From Sva-07 sp963752815 (GTDB taxonomy: Bacteria > Actinomycetota > Acidimicrobiia > Acidimicrobiales > Ilumatobacteraceae), in assembly GCA_963752815.1 (NCBI GenBank), contig CAVVZI010000015.1, positions 620,001 through 684,000 on the forward strand: a stretch of DNA of 64,000 nt. The letters are read 5' to 3'. Position 1 is the first letter of the stretch. The number at the start of each line of letters is the position of its first letter. A model generated the notes under the pieces. The model did no database searches and was not told the DNA's origin. It was given only the letters and a program-made list of their open reading frames with translations. Below are positions 43,185 through 54,686 of this stretch, piece after piece. The translations under genes were made by a program, and so were the position numbers.

Positions 43185-43503
43185 GCGCAACCTATTCCCC
43201 GTTGGCACGATCTCAAGCGGGATGGTGCATCCGATGCTCGGGCCATCAGATCTGCACTGGCCCATCTTTTCGTGAGCGGGGACACTCGTGCGTATGGCCA
43301 AGCGTGTCGTGGGCTGATCGTGGCATCACCATGGCGGCGACCACACGATTCGCGCAAGTCGCCGGTGGAACCCCGCACGGACGACTGCGAGTGGTGACCG
43401 AACGCGAGACCAGCAGCCGCTGATGCCCGCAACACGGACGTGAGCCGAATCACGATTCGCATCTCCGCACGAGCAACCGCTTCCGCGTCGTGGGGTCTTG
43501 CGG
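43185..43503. other. Region without a supportable gene
   Basis: About 320 bp between cytidine deaminase and tRNA-Ile. Short frames on both strands lack recognisable motifs and ribosome-binding sites. TAGGTT on the minus strand, 4 nt before ATG 43184, may be the cytidine deaminase -10. Confidence 0.5.
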
Positions 43504-43577
43504 TGGGGCTAGCAAGAATCGAACTTGCGACCTCATCCTTATCAGGGATGCGCTCTAACCGACTGAGCTATAGCCCC
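43504..43577 (-). tRNA. tRNA-Ile (anticodon GAT)
   Basis: The complement starts GGGGCTA and pairs with TAGCCCC, with discriminator A; CCA is not encoded. D-arm AGCTCAGTCGGTTAGAGC, anticodon stem ATCCC/GGGAT-type with loop CTGATAA (anticodon GAT), T-arm GCAAG-TTCGATT-CTTGC. Position after the DUF3566 gene downstream of gyrA is the standard actinobacterial arrangement. Confidence 0.96.
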
Positions 43578-43632
43578 GGCAAGTCGGCAACGCTATCGGC
43601 CCGCGACAAGGTTCCACATCCTCACGGGAAGG

Positions 43633-44718
43633 TCAACGGGGACGGATGTATCCGGTGCTTTCGTCGACCACGGCCTCGCGAATGATCTGTCCGGATTCGT
43701 CCGTCGAGACGAGCGGGATCTCGGGCTCGGAGCGCCGAACGACGAACCGGCGCATCGGCGAGGACCGTGTCTCCACGACCTCCTCCTCGAGCACCGTGAA
43801 CCGCAACCCGCCCACCAGATCGGTGATCAGGTTGAACATCGTCGCCGCGAGAACCGCGAGACCGGTGAAGCCGATCACGAGGAACAGGCCGCCTGTCCAG
43901 CCGCTGTGGTAGATCTCGCCGCCGTTGAACTCGAACGTCGACCAACCGAACGACTCGAAGAATCGTTCGACGTTGTCGACGGTGCCGGTGGCGTAGGCCA
44001 CGTTCCACAACAGCACACTGGCCACGAGCACGATCACGTAGATCAGCAGGTTGGCGATGATCGCAATCTTGAAGACGCTCCACGGATCGACGTGTCGAAC
44101 CACACGGGTCACACGTCGCACGCGCGGCTTGCGGCCGAGCATCCGGGGCAGGCTGACCGGGATCGGCATCGGCGCCGGGTCGTACTCCGGCGAACGCTTC
44201 AGCTGGCGGTGCGGCGCGAGCGGCTCGTCGTGCGGCAACGTCGCCACGGTCGGACCATCGATGTTCGCCCGGCGCAACTCCTCGAGGACATCCCCGGTCA
44301 CTTCCGGCTCGACGGGCTCACGATCGTCGGCGAGGCCCTCGACGGCGGTCGGGATCGCGATCATGGGGATCTGGTACGACGGGTCGGTGTCGACCCCGTC
44401 GAGACCGTCCGCCTGGGCCTCGGTGAGGAACGCATCGAAGTTGCCGAGCCGATCGTCGACGTCATCGACGTCAGGCGGATCGTCCTCAGCCAGATCGTCA
44501 TCGTCCGCGATGTCGATGTCCTGCGGTCGCGCCGGCACATCGACATCATCAGGATCGAGTTCGACGACGTCGTCGAAGTCCATCTCGAGATCGTCAGCGG
44601 TGTCGACCTGGTCGGATTCGCGGGCGCCGTCGACCGCCATGTCGGTGGGCTCCGCGACGTCGCCGTCGGCCCGTTGGTCGACCGGGCCCGCGTCGAGGTC
44701 GTGCTCGGTCGTGCTCAC
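43633..44718 (-). CDS. DUF3566 membrane protein with long acidic N-terminus
   Basis: A 361-residue protein. The first 130 residues are extremely Asp/Glu-rich and probably disordered. Residues about 185-340 carry the DUF3566 signature VRRVTRVVRHVDPWSVFKIA and two TM helices (ANLLIYVIVLVASVLLW and LFLVIGFTGLAVLAATMFN). The location between gyrA and tRNA-Ile is the conserved one for this family, whose function is unknown. GTG 44718 follows a TACACT -10. Confidence 0.87.
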   Translation of the reverse strand: MSTTEHDLDAGPVDQRADGDVAEPTDMAVDGARESDQVDTADDLEMDFDDVVELDPDDVDVPARPQDIDIADDDDLAEDDPPDVDDVDDRLGNFDAFLTEAQADGLDGVDTDPSYQIPMIAIPTAVEGLADDREPVEPEVTGDVLEELRRANIDGPTVATLPHDEPLAPHRQLKRSPEYDPAPMPIPVSLPRMLGRKPRVRRVTRVVRHVDPWSVFKIAIIANLLIYVIVLVASVLLWNVAYATGTVDNVERFFESFGWSTFEFNGGEIYHSGWTGGLFLVIGFTGLAVLAATMFNLITDLVGGLRFTVLEEEVVETRSSPMRRFVVRRSEPEIPLVSTDESGQIIREAVVDESTGYIRPR

Positions 44719-44725
44719 GTGAACA

Positions 44726-44731
44726 AGTGTA
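44726..44731 (-). promoter_or_regulatory. Predicted -10 element (TACACT)
   Basis: On the minus strand TACACT is followed by 7 nt and GTG 44718, with no Shine-Dalgarno. This supports GTG 44718 as a leaderless start rather than the frame start at 44736. Confidence 0.45.
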
Positions 44732-44755
44732 CGCAACTCCTTCGTGATGGTCCCG

Positions 44756-45121
44756 TCAACGTGCGCTGACCTCGTCCGCAGCGTCCGAGGCCCGGGCCGT
44801 CGCCAACGCCGATCCGACCCGGACGACCACGGTCACCTCGCCCGGCCCGGGACCGTCTGCCCAGCTCACGAGGGTCGCGCCGTTGGCAGCCGACACGGCC
44901 ACGGCCTGACCGCGACCACCGCCGAGTGACGCCAGGGCCGCCGCGTCAGCGATCGATTGGGCGTGCACGCGATCGCGAACATGCGCCCCGAGGCGACCGA
45001 GACCCGACATGGTCGCCGCCGCGAGGACCGCCACGACGAGGATCAGCAGCACCGCCGCCTGCCCGCGGTCGCGACCGCCCGGCCCTCGATCCACGTCCAC
45101 CGACCGCGCGGCGTTCGTCAT
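44756..45121 (-). CDS. TadG/TadE-like small secreted-pilus-type protein
   Basis: About 121 residues. DRGQAAVLLILVVAVLAAATM is the typical N-terminal Flp/Tad hydrophobic helix of pseudopilin-like TadE/TadG proteins, followed by AQSIADAAALASLGG, the Tad-family motif. Several in-frame ATGs lie upstream up to 45172; ATG 45121 is one choice. No other tad gene is present, so the role is unclear. It sits between gyrA and the DUF3566 gene, where actinobacteria do not usually carry one. Confidence 0.65.
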   Translation of the reverse strand: MTNAARSVDVDRGPGGRDRGQAAVLLILVVAVLAAATMSGLGRLGAHVRDRVHAQSIADAAALASLGGGRGQAVAVSAANGATLVSWADGPGPGEVTVVVRVGSALATARASDAADEVSAR

Positions 45122-45243
45122 CTGCACCATCTGCACCTCCACCGTTTTCACCTGAACGCGGGCGGCCGTCACCGGTCGCTGTGCTCGTCCGATTGCGGGA
45201 GGGCAACGTGGTTGCCGATGGGGCGCCGATCAGCGCGTGGTGG

Positions 45244-47691
<2,448 letters not shown>

Positions 47692-47750
47692 CGTGTCTCA
47701 GTTCGCGTTCGTGCAGTGGCCAGTGGTGGCGATCGATCAGAAGTCCGATT

Positions 47751-49781
47751 TCAGAAGTCAAGGTTGCGGACGTCGCGGGCGTTCGTGGTGATGAACTCGC
47801 GGCGGCTCGCCACGTCGTCACCCATCAGCACCGACGTGATCTCGTCGGCCAGGGCCGCTTCCTCGACCGTGACCTGCAGCAGTGTGCGCGTCGAGGCATC
47901 CATCGTGGTGATGCGCAACTCCTCCCAGTCCATCTCGCCGAGGCCCTTCAGCCGCTGGAACTGCTTCTTGTGGTTCGGACGGTCGGCCAGGAACTGCGCC
48001 TTGGCCACGTCGTCTTTCAGGTACACCTTCTCCTTGCCGACCTCGGTCGAGTACAGCGGAGGCTGGGCGATGTAGCAGTAGCCGGCTTCGACCATCTCGC
48101 GCATCTGACGGAAGAAGAACGTGAGGAGCAGGGTGCGGATGTGGCTGCCGTCGACGTCGGCATCGGCGAGCGCGATCACCTTGTGATACCGGCACTTGGA
48201 GACGTCGTACTCGTCGCCGACGCCGGCACCGATGGCGGTGATCAGCGCCTGGATCTCGTTGTTCTTGAGCATCTTGTCGATGCGCGCCCGCTCGACGTTG
48301 AGGATCTTGCCGCGGATCGGCAGGATGGCCTGCGTGCGGGGGTCGCGGGCGTCGACGGCCGTACCACCGGCGGAGTCGCCCTCGACGATGAACAGCTCCG
48401 ACTCGTCGGCACTCTTCGACGAACAGTCCTTGAGCTTGTCGGGCATGCCGGCGCCGGACAGGGCGGTCTTGCGGCGGATCGCGTTGCGGGCGTTCTTCGC
48501 CGCCACGCGGGCCTGCGCGGCGGCGAGGCTCTTCTTGACCATCTTGTTGGCCTCGGTCGGGTTCTCCTCCAACCACTCGGCGAGGCGCTCGTTCGTCACC
48601 TTCTGCACGAACGACCGCATCGGCACGTTGCCCAGCTTGGCCTTGGTCTGGCCCTCGAACTGCGGCTCGCGCAACTTCACCGACACGATGGCCGTGATGC
48701 CCTCGCGGATGTCCTCGCCGGTGAGGTTCGGGTCCTTCTCCTTGAGCAGGTTCTTCGCCCTGGCGTACTTGTTGACCACCGTGGTCAGGGCCGTCTTGAA
48801 CCCCTCGATGTGCATCCCGCCCTCGACGGTGGAGATGCCGTTGGCGTAACCGTGGATGCCCTCGTAGTAGCCGGTGTTCCACTGCATCGCGATGTCGAGC
48901 ATCTGGCCGTCGTCGTCGTCGTCCTCGAACTGGCAGACCTTGGAGAACAGTGGCTCCTTGGTGGCGTTGAGGTGCTTGACGAAGTCGATGATCCCGCCCT
49001 TGTACTGGTACGTGATCTTCTGCTCGCGGCTCTCGCGCTGGTCGACGAAGACGATCTCGAGACCCTTGTTCAGGAACGCCATGGTCTGCAGGCGTTCGAG
49101 CACGGTGCGCGAGATGAACTCGACGCCCTCGGCGGCGAAGATCGTGGGATCGGGCCAGAACGTGATCGTCGTGCCGGTGACCCGACCGCGCGACGGTGTG
49201 TCGCCGACGACGAGCATCTTGCCCTGCGGGACGCCGCCCTTGGCGTATTCCTGGCGATAGCGCTTGCCGTCGCGGTCGACCTCGATGATCAGCCGCTCGG
49301 ACAGCGCGTTCACGACCGAGACGCCGACGCCGTGGAGGCCGCCCGACACCTTGTAGCCGCCGCCGCCGAACTTGCCGCCGGCGTGGAGCACGGTGAGCAC
49401 GACTTCGGCCGCGCTCTTGCCCTTGTGCTCCCCCGCCGTGAACGGATCGACCGGGATGCCGCGGCCGTCGTCGACGACCTCGCACCCGCCGTCGGCGAGC
49501 AGTGTGACGCCGATCCGGGTGCAATGGCCGGCCATCGCCTCGTCGACCGAGTTGTCGACGACCTCCCAGATCAGGTGGTGCAGGCCCGCCAGGCCCGTGG
49601 AACCGATGTACATCCCGGGACGTTTACGGACCGGGTCGAGCCCCTCGAGGACCTGGATCGCGTTGGCGTCGTACGTCGCCGTGGTCTTGCCTTGGTCCGG
49701 GTTGGCCCGCCTCGGGCGAGGCGTGGCGGGGACTTCGGCGTCCGGAACTGCATCGGGAACTTGGGTGGTGTCGCTGGACAC
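47751..49781 (-). CDS. gyrB: DNA gyrase subunit B
   Basis: About 676 residues from GTG 49781 (GAGG upstream); GTG 49820 is an alternative. GHKL ATPase motifs are visible: VRKRPGMYIGSTG, EVVDNSVDEAMAG, VVDDGRGIPVD and GLHGVGVSVVNAL. The TOPRIM domain has EGDSAGGTAVDARD and DADVDGSHIRTLL. The C-terminus ends QRLKGLGEMDWEEL and the closing RREFITTNARDVRNLDF, so the gene is complete. Directly upstream of gyrA and downstream of dciA. Confidence 0.98.
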   Translation of the reverse strand: MSSDTTQVPDAVPDAEVPATPRPRRANPDQGKTTATYDANAIQVLEGLDPVRKRPGMYIGSTGLAGLHHLIWEVVDNSVDEAMAGHCTRIGVTLLADGGCEVVDDGRGIPVDPFTAGEHKGKSAAEVVLTVLHAGGKFGGGGYKVSGGLHGVGVSVVNALSERLIIEVDRDGKRYRQEYAKGGVPQGKMLVVGDTPSRGRVTGTTITFWPDPTIFAAEGVEFISRTVLERLQTMAFLNKGLEIVFVDQRESREQKITYQYKGGIIDFVKHLNATKEPLFSKVCQFEDDDDDGQMLDIAMQWNTGYYEGIHGYANGISTVEGGMHIEGFKTALTTVVNKYARAKNLLKEKDPNLTGEDIREGITAIVSVKLREPQFEGQTKAKLGNVPMRSFVQKVTNERLAEWLEENPTEANKMVKKSLAAAQARVAAKNARNAIRRKTALSGAGMPDKLKDCSSKSADESELFIVEGDSAGGTAVDARDPRTQAILPIRGKILNVERARIDKMLKNNEIQALITAIGAGVGDEYDVSKCRYHKVIALADADVDGSHIRTLLLTFFFRQMREMVEAGYCYIAQPPLYSTEVGKEKVYLKDDVAKAQFLADRPNHKKQFQRLKGLGEMDWEELRITTMDASTRTLLQVTVEEAALADEITSVLMGDDVASRREFITTNARDVRNLDF

Positions 49782-49953
49782 TCGTACCTCGTGTTGTCTG
49801 CTGGATTCGTATGTGGGCACCCCAGCGTGGGGTGCAATTCGTGGGCGACGGAACTACGACGGAACCTGGTCGCGACTGGTGATCATCCTACCAGCGGGGT
49901 GTCACAGAGCCGGGGAAGGGCGCGGTGCCGGACACGCCGCTGGCGTCTCGGGA

Positions 49954-50244
49954 TCAGCGGGCGACGCGCACGTCGACGCGTTCGATGTCGACGCGGGCGA
50001 CGTCGTACAACCGGCTGATGATCGTCGAGCTCAGGAACGTCACGTGGGTGGCCCAGGCCGCGTCGTCGACCTCGACCGTGAGCACACGCTGATCGAGCCG
50101 CACGGGCCGGACGTGGGCGGCAACGTTCTCCCCGACGGCCTCGTCCCAGCGTCCGAACACGCCACCGATCTGGACCCGGTCCGTTCCCCGCAACGAGGAC
50201 ATGACCGAGTCGATCGCCTTGGTGATCCGGACGGGTTCGTTCAT
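49954..50244 (-). CDS. dciA: DciA-like (DUF721) replication-initiation protein
   Basis: A 96-residue protein of the DUF721 family, with WDEAVGENVAAHVRPVRLDQRVLTVEVDDAAWATHVTF as its core, of which only the first part is quoted as landmark: WDEAVGENVAAHV and LTVEVDDAAWATHV. DciA proteins load or regulate the DnaB helicase. In actinobacteria the gene lies between recF and gyrB, as here. ATG 50244 follows a TAGCGT -10 by 7 nt; the longer frame to 50538 overlaps an opposite gene. Confidence 0.85.
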   Translation of the reverse strand: MNEPVRITKAIDSVMSSLRGTDRVQIGGVFGRWDEAVGENVAAHVRPVRLDQRVLTVEVDDAAWATHVTFLSSTIISRLYDVARVDIERVDVRVAR

Positions 50245-50251
50245 GTGGGTC

Positions 50252-50257
50252 ACGCTA
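50252..50257 (-). promoter_or_regulatory. Predicted -10 element (TAGCGT) of dciA
   Basis: On the minus strand TAGCGT ends 7 nt before ATG 50244, with no Shine-Dalgarno. It suggests dciA-gyrB-gyrA have a leaderless promoter independent of recF, in keeping with the opposite-strand gene between them. Confidence 0.45.
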
Positions 50258-50313
50258 GTGCCGTGCGGCGTCACGGACGGTTGGGCTGGCGATGGGTCGG
50301 GTAGGTACGAGGC

Positions 50314-50803
50314 ATGGAACAGCACCCGTGAAACGCCACGCTCACTCGACGACCTCCTCGAGCCGGGCACGACCCTGATGGTCGGCACGCGGTCCGGCCA
50401 GCGGGACGATCTCGAGTTCCGCCCCCTGACCGTCGCCCGCGTGGACGACGGCCAGATCCAGGTACTGCTTGACACCAACGAGCAATGGGTCGCCGATCTC
50501 GTCCCCCCGGCACGGGTGGAGATCACACTCAGCGACACCAGGTCGAACGACTGGGCTCACCTGAAGGGGACCGCCACCCTCACCGATGATCCAGCATTGA
50601 TCGATGAACTCTGGAACCCCTTCGCTGGTGCGTACTTCGACGAGGGTCGGGACACGCCGGGGATCGCCGTGCTTCAGCTCGAGACCGAGTCCGGGCGATA
50701 CTGGTCGTCACCGTCCGGCCGAGTCGGCAGTCTGATCGCCACGATCAAGGCCAAGGTCAGCGGGGCGGAATCGGCCGGCGATCACGGTTCGATCAGCACC
50801 TGA
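50314..50803 (+). CDS. Pyridoxamine 5'-phosphate oxidase-like (general stress) FMN protein
   Basis: Split-barrel flavin-binding protein of the general-stress-26 type: LLEPGTTLMVGTRSG, LDTNEQWVADLVP, RVEITLSDTRSNDWAHLKGTA and the C-terminal YWSSPSGRVGSLIATIKAKV. The matching frame is open from 50201, but that start runs into dciA on the other strand. ATG 50314 (MEQH) would be a normal start and becomes in-frame if one C near 50326 is removed. The gene interrupts the recF-dciA order on the opposite strand. Confidence 0.7.
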
Positions 50804-50835
50804 GCGGAGCCGAGGGACAGACGCCACGGCGCGGT

Positions 50836-51927
50836 TCAGCCGCCCGTGTCGTCGACGACCACCCCGCCGGCGATGCGCAGGATGCGGTCGACCTGTGCGG
50901 CGGCCGGGATCTCGGTGGCCGTGGTCATCACGATCTGACCGGTCGGCAGATGGGACAGGAGCGCCGTCGCACGATGGTCATCGAGTTCCGACAACACGTC
51001 GTCGAGGACCAGCACCGGGGCCGAGCCGGTCCGTTCGGTCACCAGACGATGGGCCGCGAGACGAAGCGCGAGCGCCAGCGAACGCTGCTCCCCCTGTGAC
51101 GCGTGGGTCCGGGCCGGACGACCGCTCACCCACATCGCTACTTCGTCGCGGTGCGGGCCGACGGTCGTCGAGCGGCGGCGGGCGTCGGTGGCACGCACCT
51201 CGGCGAGCGCCGCTGCCAGTCCGCCGACGCGCCATGCCGGTTCGTACACCAGATCGATCGGCACCGCGATTCCGGCAAGTTGTTCGTACGCCTCGTTCAC
51301 CATCGGCGTCAGGCGCGCCACGAGCGTCGCTCGGGCGTGACCGAACGGATCCGCGACGGCGGCGAACCGCCCGTCCCACACGTCCAGGGTCGTGGAGATC
51401 TCCTCGGTCAGTCGCCCGCCGGCCTGTTTGAGCAGCGTGTTGCGCTGCCTGACGATCCGATCGAGTTCGAGGCGGGCGGCGTCGTACTTCACCGCGAGCG
51501 CCACCAAGGTGTCGTCGAGGAATCGCCGACGATCGCTCGGACTGCCTTTCACGAGGATCAGATCGTCGGGCGAGAAGACCGTGATCCGCAGGGTCCCGAG
51601 GAGATCGCGACTGCGCACCAACCGCTGTCGATTGACCTGCACCCGGTTCCGTCCGGCGATCGCGATCTCGGCCTCGACGAGGATCTCGCGATCGTCGTCG
51701 TGGCGCACACGCGCCCGGATGACTGCCGTGTCGGCGCCCATCCGCACCATGGCGTCGTTCGGCGCCCCTCGAAAGCTCGACAAGGTGGCCAGATAGCCGA
51801 GCGCCTCGACGAGGTTGGTCTTGCCCTGCCCGTTGTCACCGACGACGACCGTCGTGCCCGACGTCAGGTCGAACGAGCCCGACGTGTAGTTGCGGAAATC
51901 GATGACCTCGAGATGTTCGACGATCAC
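50836..51927 (-). CDS. recF: DNA replication and repair protein RecF
   Basis: A 363-residue SMC-like ATPase. Walker A GDNGQGKTN (about residues 31-39), the signature ASQGEQRSLALALRLA and Walker B VLVLDDVLSELD are intact. RecF acts in post-replication gap repair with RecO and RecR. It is 10 bp downstream of dnaN on the same strand; dciA would normally follow directly. Confidence 0.97.
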   Translation of the reverse strand: MIVEHLEVIDFRNYTSGSFDLTSGTTVVVGDNGQGKTNLVEALGYLATLSSFRGAPNDAMVRMGADTAVIRARVRHDDDREILVEAEIAIAGRNRVQVNRQRLVRSRDLLGTLRITVFSPDDLILVKGSPSDRRRFLDDTLVALAVKYDAARLELDRIVRQRNTLLKQAGGRLTEEISTTLDVWDGRFAAVADPFGHARATLVARLTPMVNEAYEQLAGIAVPIDLVYEPAWRVGGLAAALAEVRATDARRRSTTVGPHRDEVAMWVSGRPARTHASQGEQRSLALALRLAAHRLVTERTGSAPVLVLDDVLSELDDHRATALLSHLPTGQIVMTTATEIPAAAQVDRILRIAGGVVVDDTGG

Positions 51928-51937
51928 CGCGGAGCGC

Positions 51938-53041
51938 TCAGGGCACCCGGACCGGCATCAGCAGGTAGAGGTACTCGTCGTGGCCGACACCGCGCAACAC
52001 GGCCGGCTTCATCGGATCCATCGTGGCGAGGGTGACATCGTCGCTGTCGATCGCCTCGATACCCGACGAGAGGTAGTCGGGGTTGAACGCGACGGTCATC
52101 TCGGTGCCCTCGTAGACGGCGTCGATCTCCTCGGTCGCATTGCCCACGTCCTGCGTGATCGCCGTGAGCTGCACCGTGCTGCCGCCGAGCGTGAGCCGCA
52201 CCGGAGTCGAATCCTGGGCGAGGATCTTCACCCGCCGGATCGCTTCGAGGATCGAGGCCTTGCCGACGGTCAACAGGTTCGGATAGCTCGACGGCAGGAG
52301 GTTGCGGTAGTTGGGAAAGTCGCCCTCGATCAGGCGGGTGCTCACCCGTGTGGTGCCCGACTCGAACGTCGCTTCCCGGTCACCGAGGCGGACGGTCAGA
52401 TCCTCGACGTCACCGATGACCCGTGAGAGCTCGCCGAGCGCCCGGCCGGGGATGATCACCTTCTGGCCACTGCCGAGTACGGACGATTCCGGCAGGTCGC
52501 GAACCGCCAGGCGATACGAATCGGTCGCCACCATCCGCAGGCCGTCGTCCTCGGCGGCCAGCAGGACCCCGGTGAGCACGGCCCGGGCATCGTCGGTGGA
52601 CGCCGCGCGGACCACCTGGCGGAGCGCCTCGGACATGACGCCGGCGGGCAGCGTGACCCCCTCGCCACTCGGCTCGGCCGTCGTGGGATAGTCGTCGAGT
52701 GCGAGCGGTCGCACGGAGAACTGTGACCGACCGGCACTGATCGAGAGTTCCTCGTCGACGAGTTCCATCTCGACGGCCCCGGCGGGCAGTGCCTTCACGA
52801 TGTCGGCCACGAGGCGTGCGGGCACCACGGCCGCGCCATCGCGTTCGCCACCCACCTCGATGGTCAGCCGGATCGTGAGCTCGAGATCGGTGCCGGTGAT
52901 CGTGAGCGTGTCGCCCGCGACATGCAGTTTGACCCCGGCCAACACGGGCAACGTCCCCGTTCGGTTCGTCGCGGCCCGCCCGGCGGCCCCCAGGGCCTCG
53001 GCGAGCACATCACGTTCACAACGAAACTTCACGGTCGGCAC
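51938..53041 (-). CDS. dnaN: DNA polymerase III sliding clamp, beta subunit
   Basis: A 367-residue beta clamp with the three repeated domains (LAEALGAAGRAATNRTGTLPVLAGV at the start, MPVRVP at the extreme C-terminus, which is the usual P-M-R ending). GTG 53041 (MPTVKF) or GTG 53032 (KFRCERDVL) could be the start; a GAGGAG 10 nt before 53032 suggests the latter. It lies 247 bp downstream of dnaA. Confidence 0.97.
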   Translation of the reverse strand: MPTVKFRCERDVLAEALGAAGRAATNRTGTLPVLAGVKLHVAGDTLTITGTDLELTIRLTIEVGGERDGAAVVPARLVADIVKALPAGAVEMELVDEELSISAGRSQFSVRPLALDDYPTTAEPSGEGVTLPAGVMSEALRQVVRAASTDDARAVLTGVLLAAEDDGLRMVATDSYRLAVRDLPESSVLGSGQKVIIPGRALGELSRVIGDVEDLTVRLGDREATFESGTTRVSTRLIEGDFPNYRNLLPSSYPNLLTVGKASILEAIRRVKILAQDSTPVRLTLGGSTVQLTAITQDVGNATEEIDAVYEGTEMTVAFNPDYLSSGIEAIDSDDVTLATMDPMKPAVLRGVGHDEYLYLLMPVRVP

Positions 53042-53288
53042 TTCTCCTCGTACAGGGATGTTTCAAAGAACAATGTCAGTAGTAGGACCTGTGGATTGGG
53101 GACAATCCTCGTCCGGGCAGCGTAGGGCCCTCGCGGCCGTGCACAGGGGATGGCCCCTCGGTCCCCAGGCCGGGTCTTACAACGATGTGATCCGGTGGAC
53201 AAGCCGACGTTGTCCACCGAACACGGTCGGTCTGTGCCACCGTTGTCCGTCCGCGCGTCCACACCCCGCGGCGCGCTGGTGCCGCGCG
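53042..53288. other. dnaA-dnaN intergenic region with DnaA-box pair (possible oriC)
   Basis: Two DnaA-type boxes TTGTCCACC face each other at 53194-53202 (minus) and 53210-53218 (plus), 7 bp apart, with weaker box-like sequences nearby (TGTGGATTG near 53090, TTGTCCGTC at 53243). In mycobacteria oriC is in this interval. No strongly AT-rich unwinding segment is seen. Confidence 0.5.
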
Positions 53289-54686
53289 TCATGACTTGAG
53301 CTGCTGAAGGAGTGCGGTGACCTGGTCGTAGATCTGCTTGCGTTCGCTCATCAACCGTTGGATCTTCTCGTTGGCGTGGATGACCGTGGTGTGATCGCGC
53401 CCACCGAACAGACGGGCGATCGCGGGATAGCTCAGGTCGGTGAGCTCACGGAACACGTACATCGCGATCTGTCGTGCCGTGACGAGCGGACGTTGCCGGC
53501 TGCGTCCCTTCAGGTCCTCGACCGGGAACTTGAGGATTGCCGCGATCTCGGCGAGGAGTTCCTCGTCGGTGCGCACTTTCGGCTTGTTGTCGTTGAGCAG
53601 GTCGGCGAGCTGGGTCTGGGCGAGGTCGGTGGTGATCGGCACCTGGTTGAGGCTGGCGAACGCCGTGACCCGGATCAGTGCCCCTTCGAGTTCACGGATG
53701 TTGGTGGCGATGTTGGTGGCGATGAACTCGAGGGTCTGGTCGGGGACCTGCACGCGATCACGTTCGGACTTGTTGCGCAGGATGGCGAGGCGCGTTTCCA
53801 TGTCCGGCGGCTGGATGTCGGTGATCAGTCCCCACTTGAACCGCCCCCGCAGGCGCTCTTCGAGCGTGGGAATCGCATCGGGCATCCGGTCGGAGGAGAT
53901 GACGACCTGCTTGTTGGCCCCGTGCAGCGAGTTGAACGTGTGGAAGAACTCCTCCTGGAGCCCTTCCTTGCCGGCGATGAACTGGATGTCGTCGATGAGC
54001 AGCACGTCGATGTCGCGGTACCGCCGCCGCAGCGAGGCGGTGGTGTTCTGACGAATCGCGTCGACGTACTCGTTCATGAACGTCTCGGTCGAGACGTACC
54101 GGACCTCGTGATGCTGATAGTTGGAGTGGACGTAGTGCCCGATGGCGTGCAGCAGGTGCGTCTTGCCCAGCCCCGCCGAGCCGTAGATGAACAGGGGGTT
54201 GTAGCTGCGCGCCGGGGTCTCGGCGACGCGCAATGCCGCGGCCAGGGCGAACTGGTTCGACGCGCCTTTGACGAACGTCTCGAAGGTGTAGCGCGGATTG
54301 AGGCCGGCCTCGTCGAGCAGCGTGCGCTCGGGGCGGTGCGCACCCCGGTCGTCGGCGCGTCCGTTCATGTCGAGGCGTGTCCGGTTGTCGATTCTCGACA
54401 GCTGGTCGTCGTGATCTTCGGGCTCCGGGCCGGCATCGCTCGACGCCACATCGATCTCGACGATGCGCTGACCCTCGTTGACGTCCTGCAACGCCTCGGT
54501 GACGAGCGGCAGGTAGCGGGTCAGAATTCGATCGCGAACGTAGGCACTCGGGGCCATCAGCCGCAGCGTCACATCGTCGGAGTCGAGCGGCGTGACGTCC
54601 TGGAAGGTCGAGAACCAGACCGACTCGGCCAACTGGGAGCGCAGTGACAATGTGACCTGTGTCCACACGTCGACGGCGTCACTCAC
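53289..54686 (-). CDS. dnaA: Chromosomal replication initiator DnaA
   Basis: About 465 residues from GTG 54686. Domain I starts AVDVWTQVTLSLRSQLAESVW, then a short acidic linker, and AAA+ domain III with Walker A GSAGLGKTH, Walker B VLLIDDIQF and sensor/Box VII residues. Domain IV ends with the DnaA-box-binding signature GRDHTTVIHANEKI. The frame is open to 54758, but those residues hold the TTGTCCACA box. It initiates replication by opening oriC and loading DnaB. Confidence 0.97.
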   Translation of the reverse strand: MSDAVDVWTQVTLSLRSQLAESVWFSTFQDVTPLDSDDVTLRLMAPSAYVRDRILTRYLPLVTEALQDVNEGQRIVEIDVASSDAGPEPEDHDDQLSRIDNRTRLDMNGRADDRGAHRPERTLLDEAGLNPRYTFETFVKGASNQFALAAALRVAETPARSYNPLFIYGSAGLGKTHLLHAIGHYVHSNYQHHEVRYVSTETFMNEYVDAIRQNTTASLRRRYRDIDVLLIDDIQFIAGKEGLQEEFFHTFNSLHGANKQVVISSDRMPDAIPTLEERLRGRFKWGLITDIQPPDMETRLAILRNKSERDRVQVPDQTLEFIATNIATNIRELEGALIRVTAFASLNQVPITTDLAQTQLADLLNDNKPKVRTDEELLAEIAAILKFPVEDLKGRSRQRPLVTARQIAMYVFRELTDLSYPAIARLFGGRDHTTVIHANEKIQRLMSERKQIYDQVTALLQQLKS

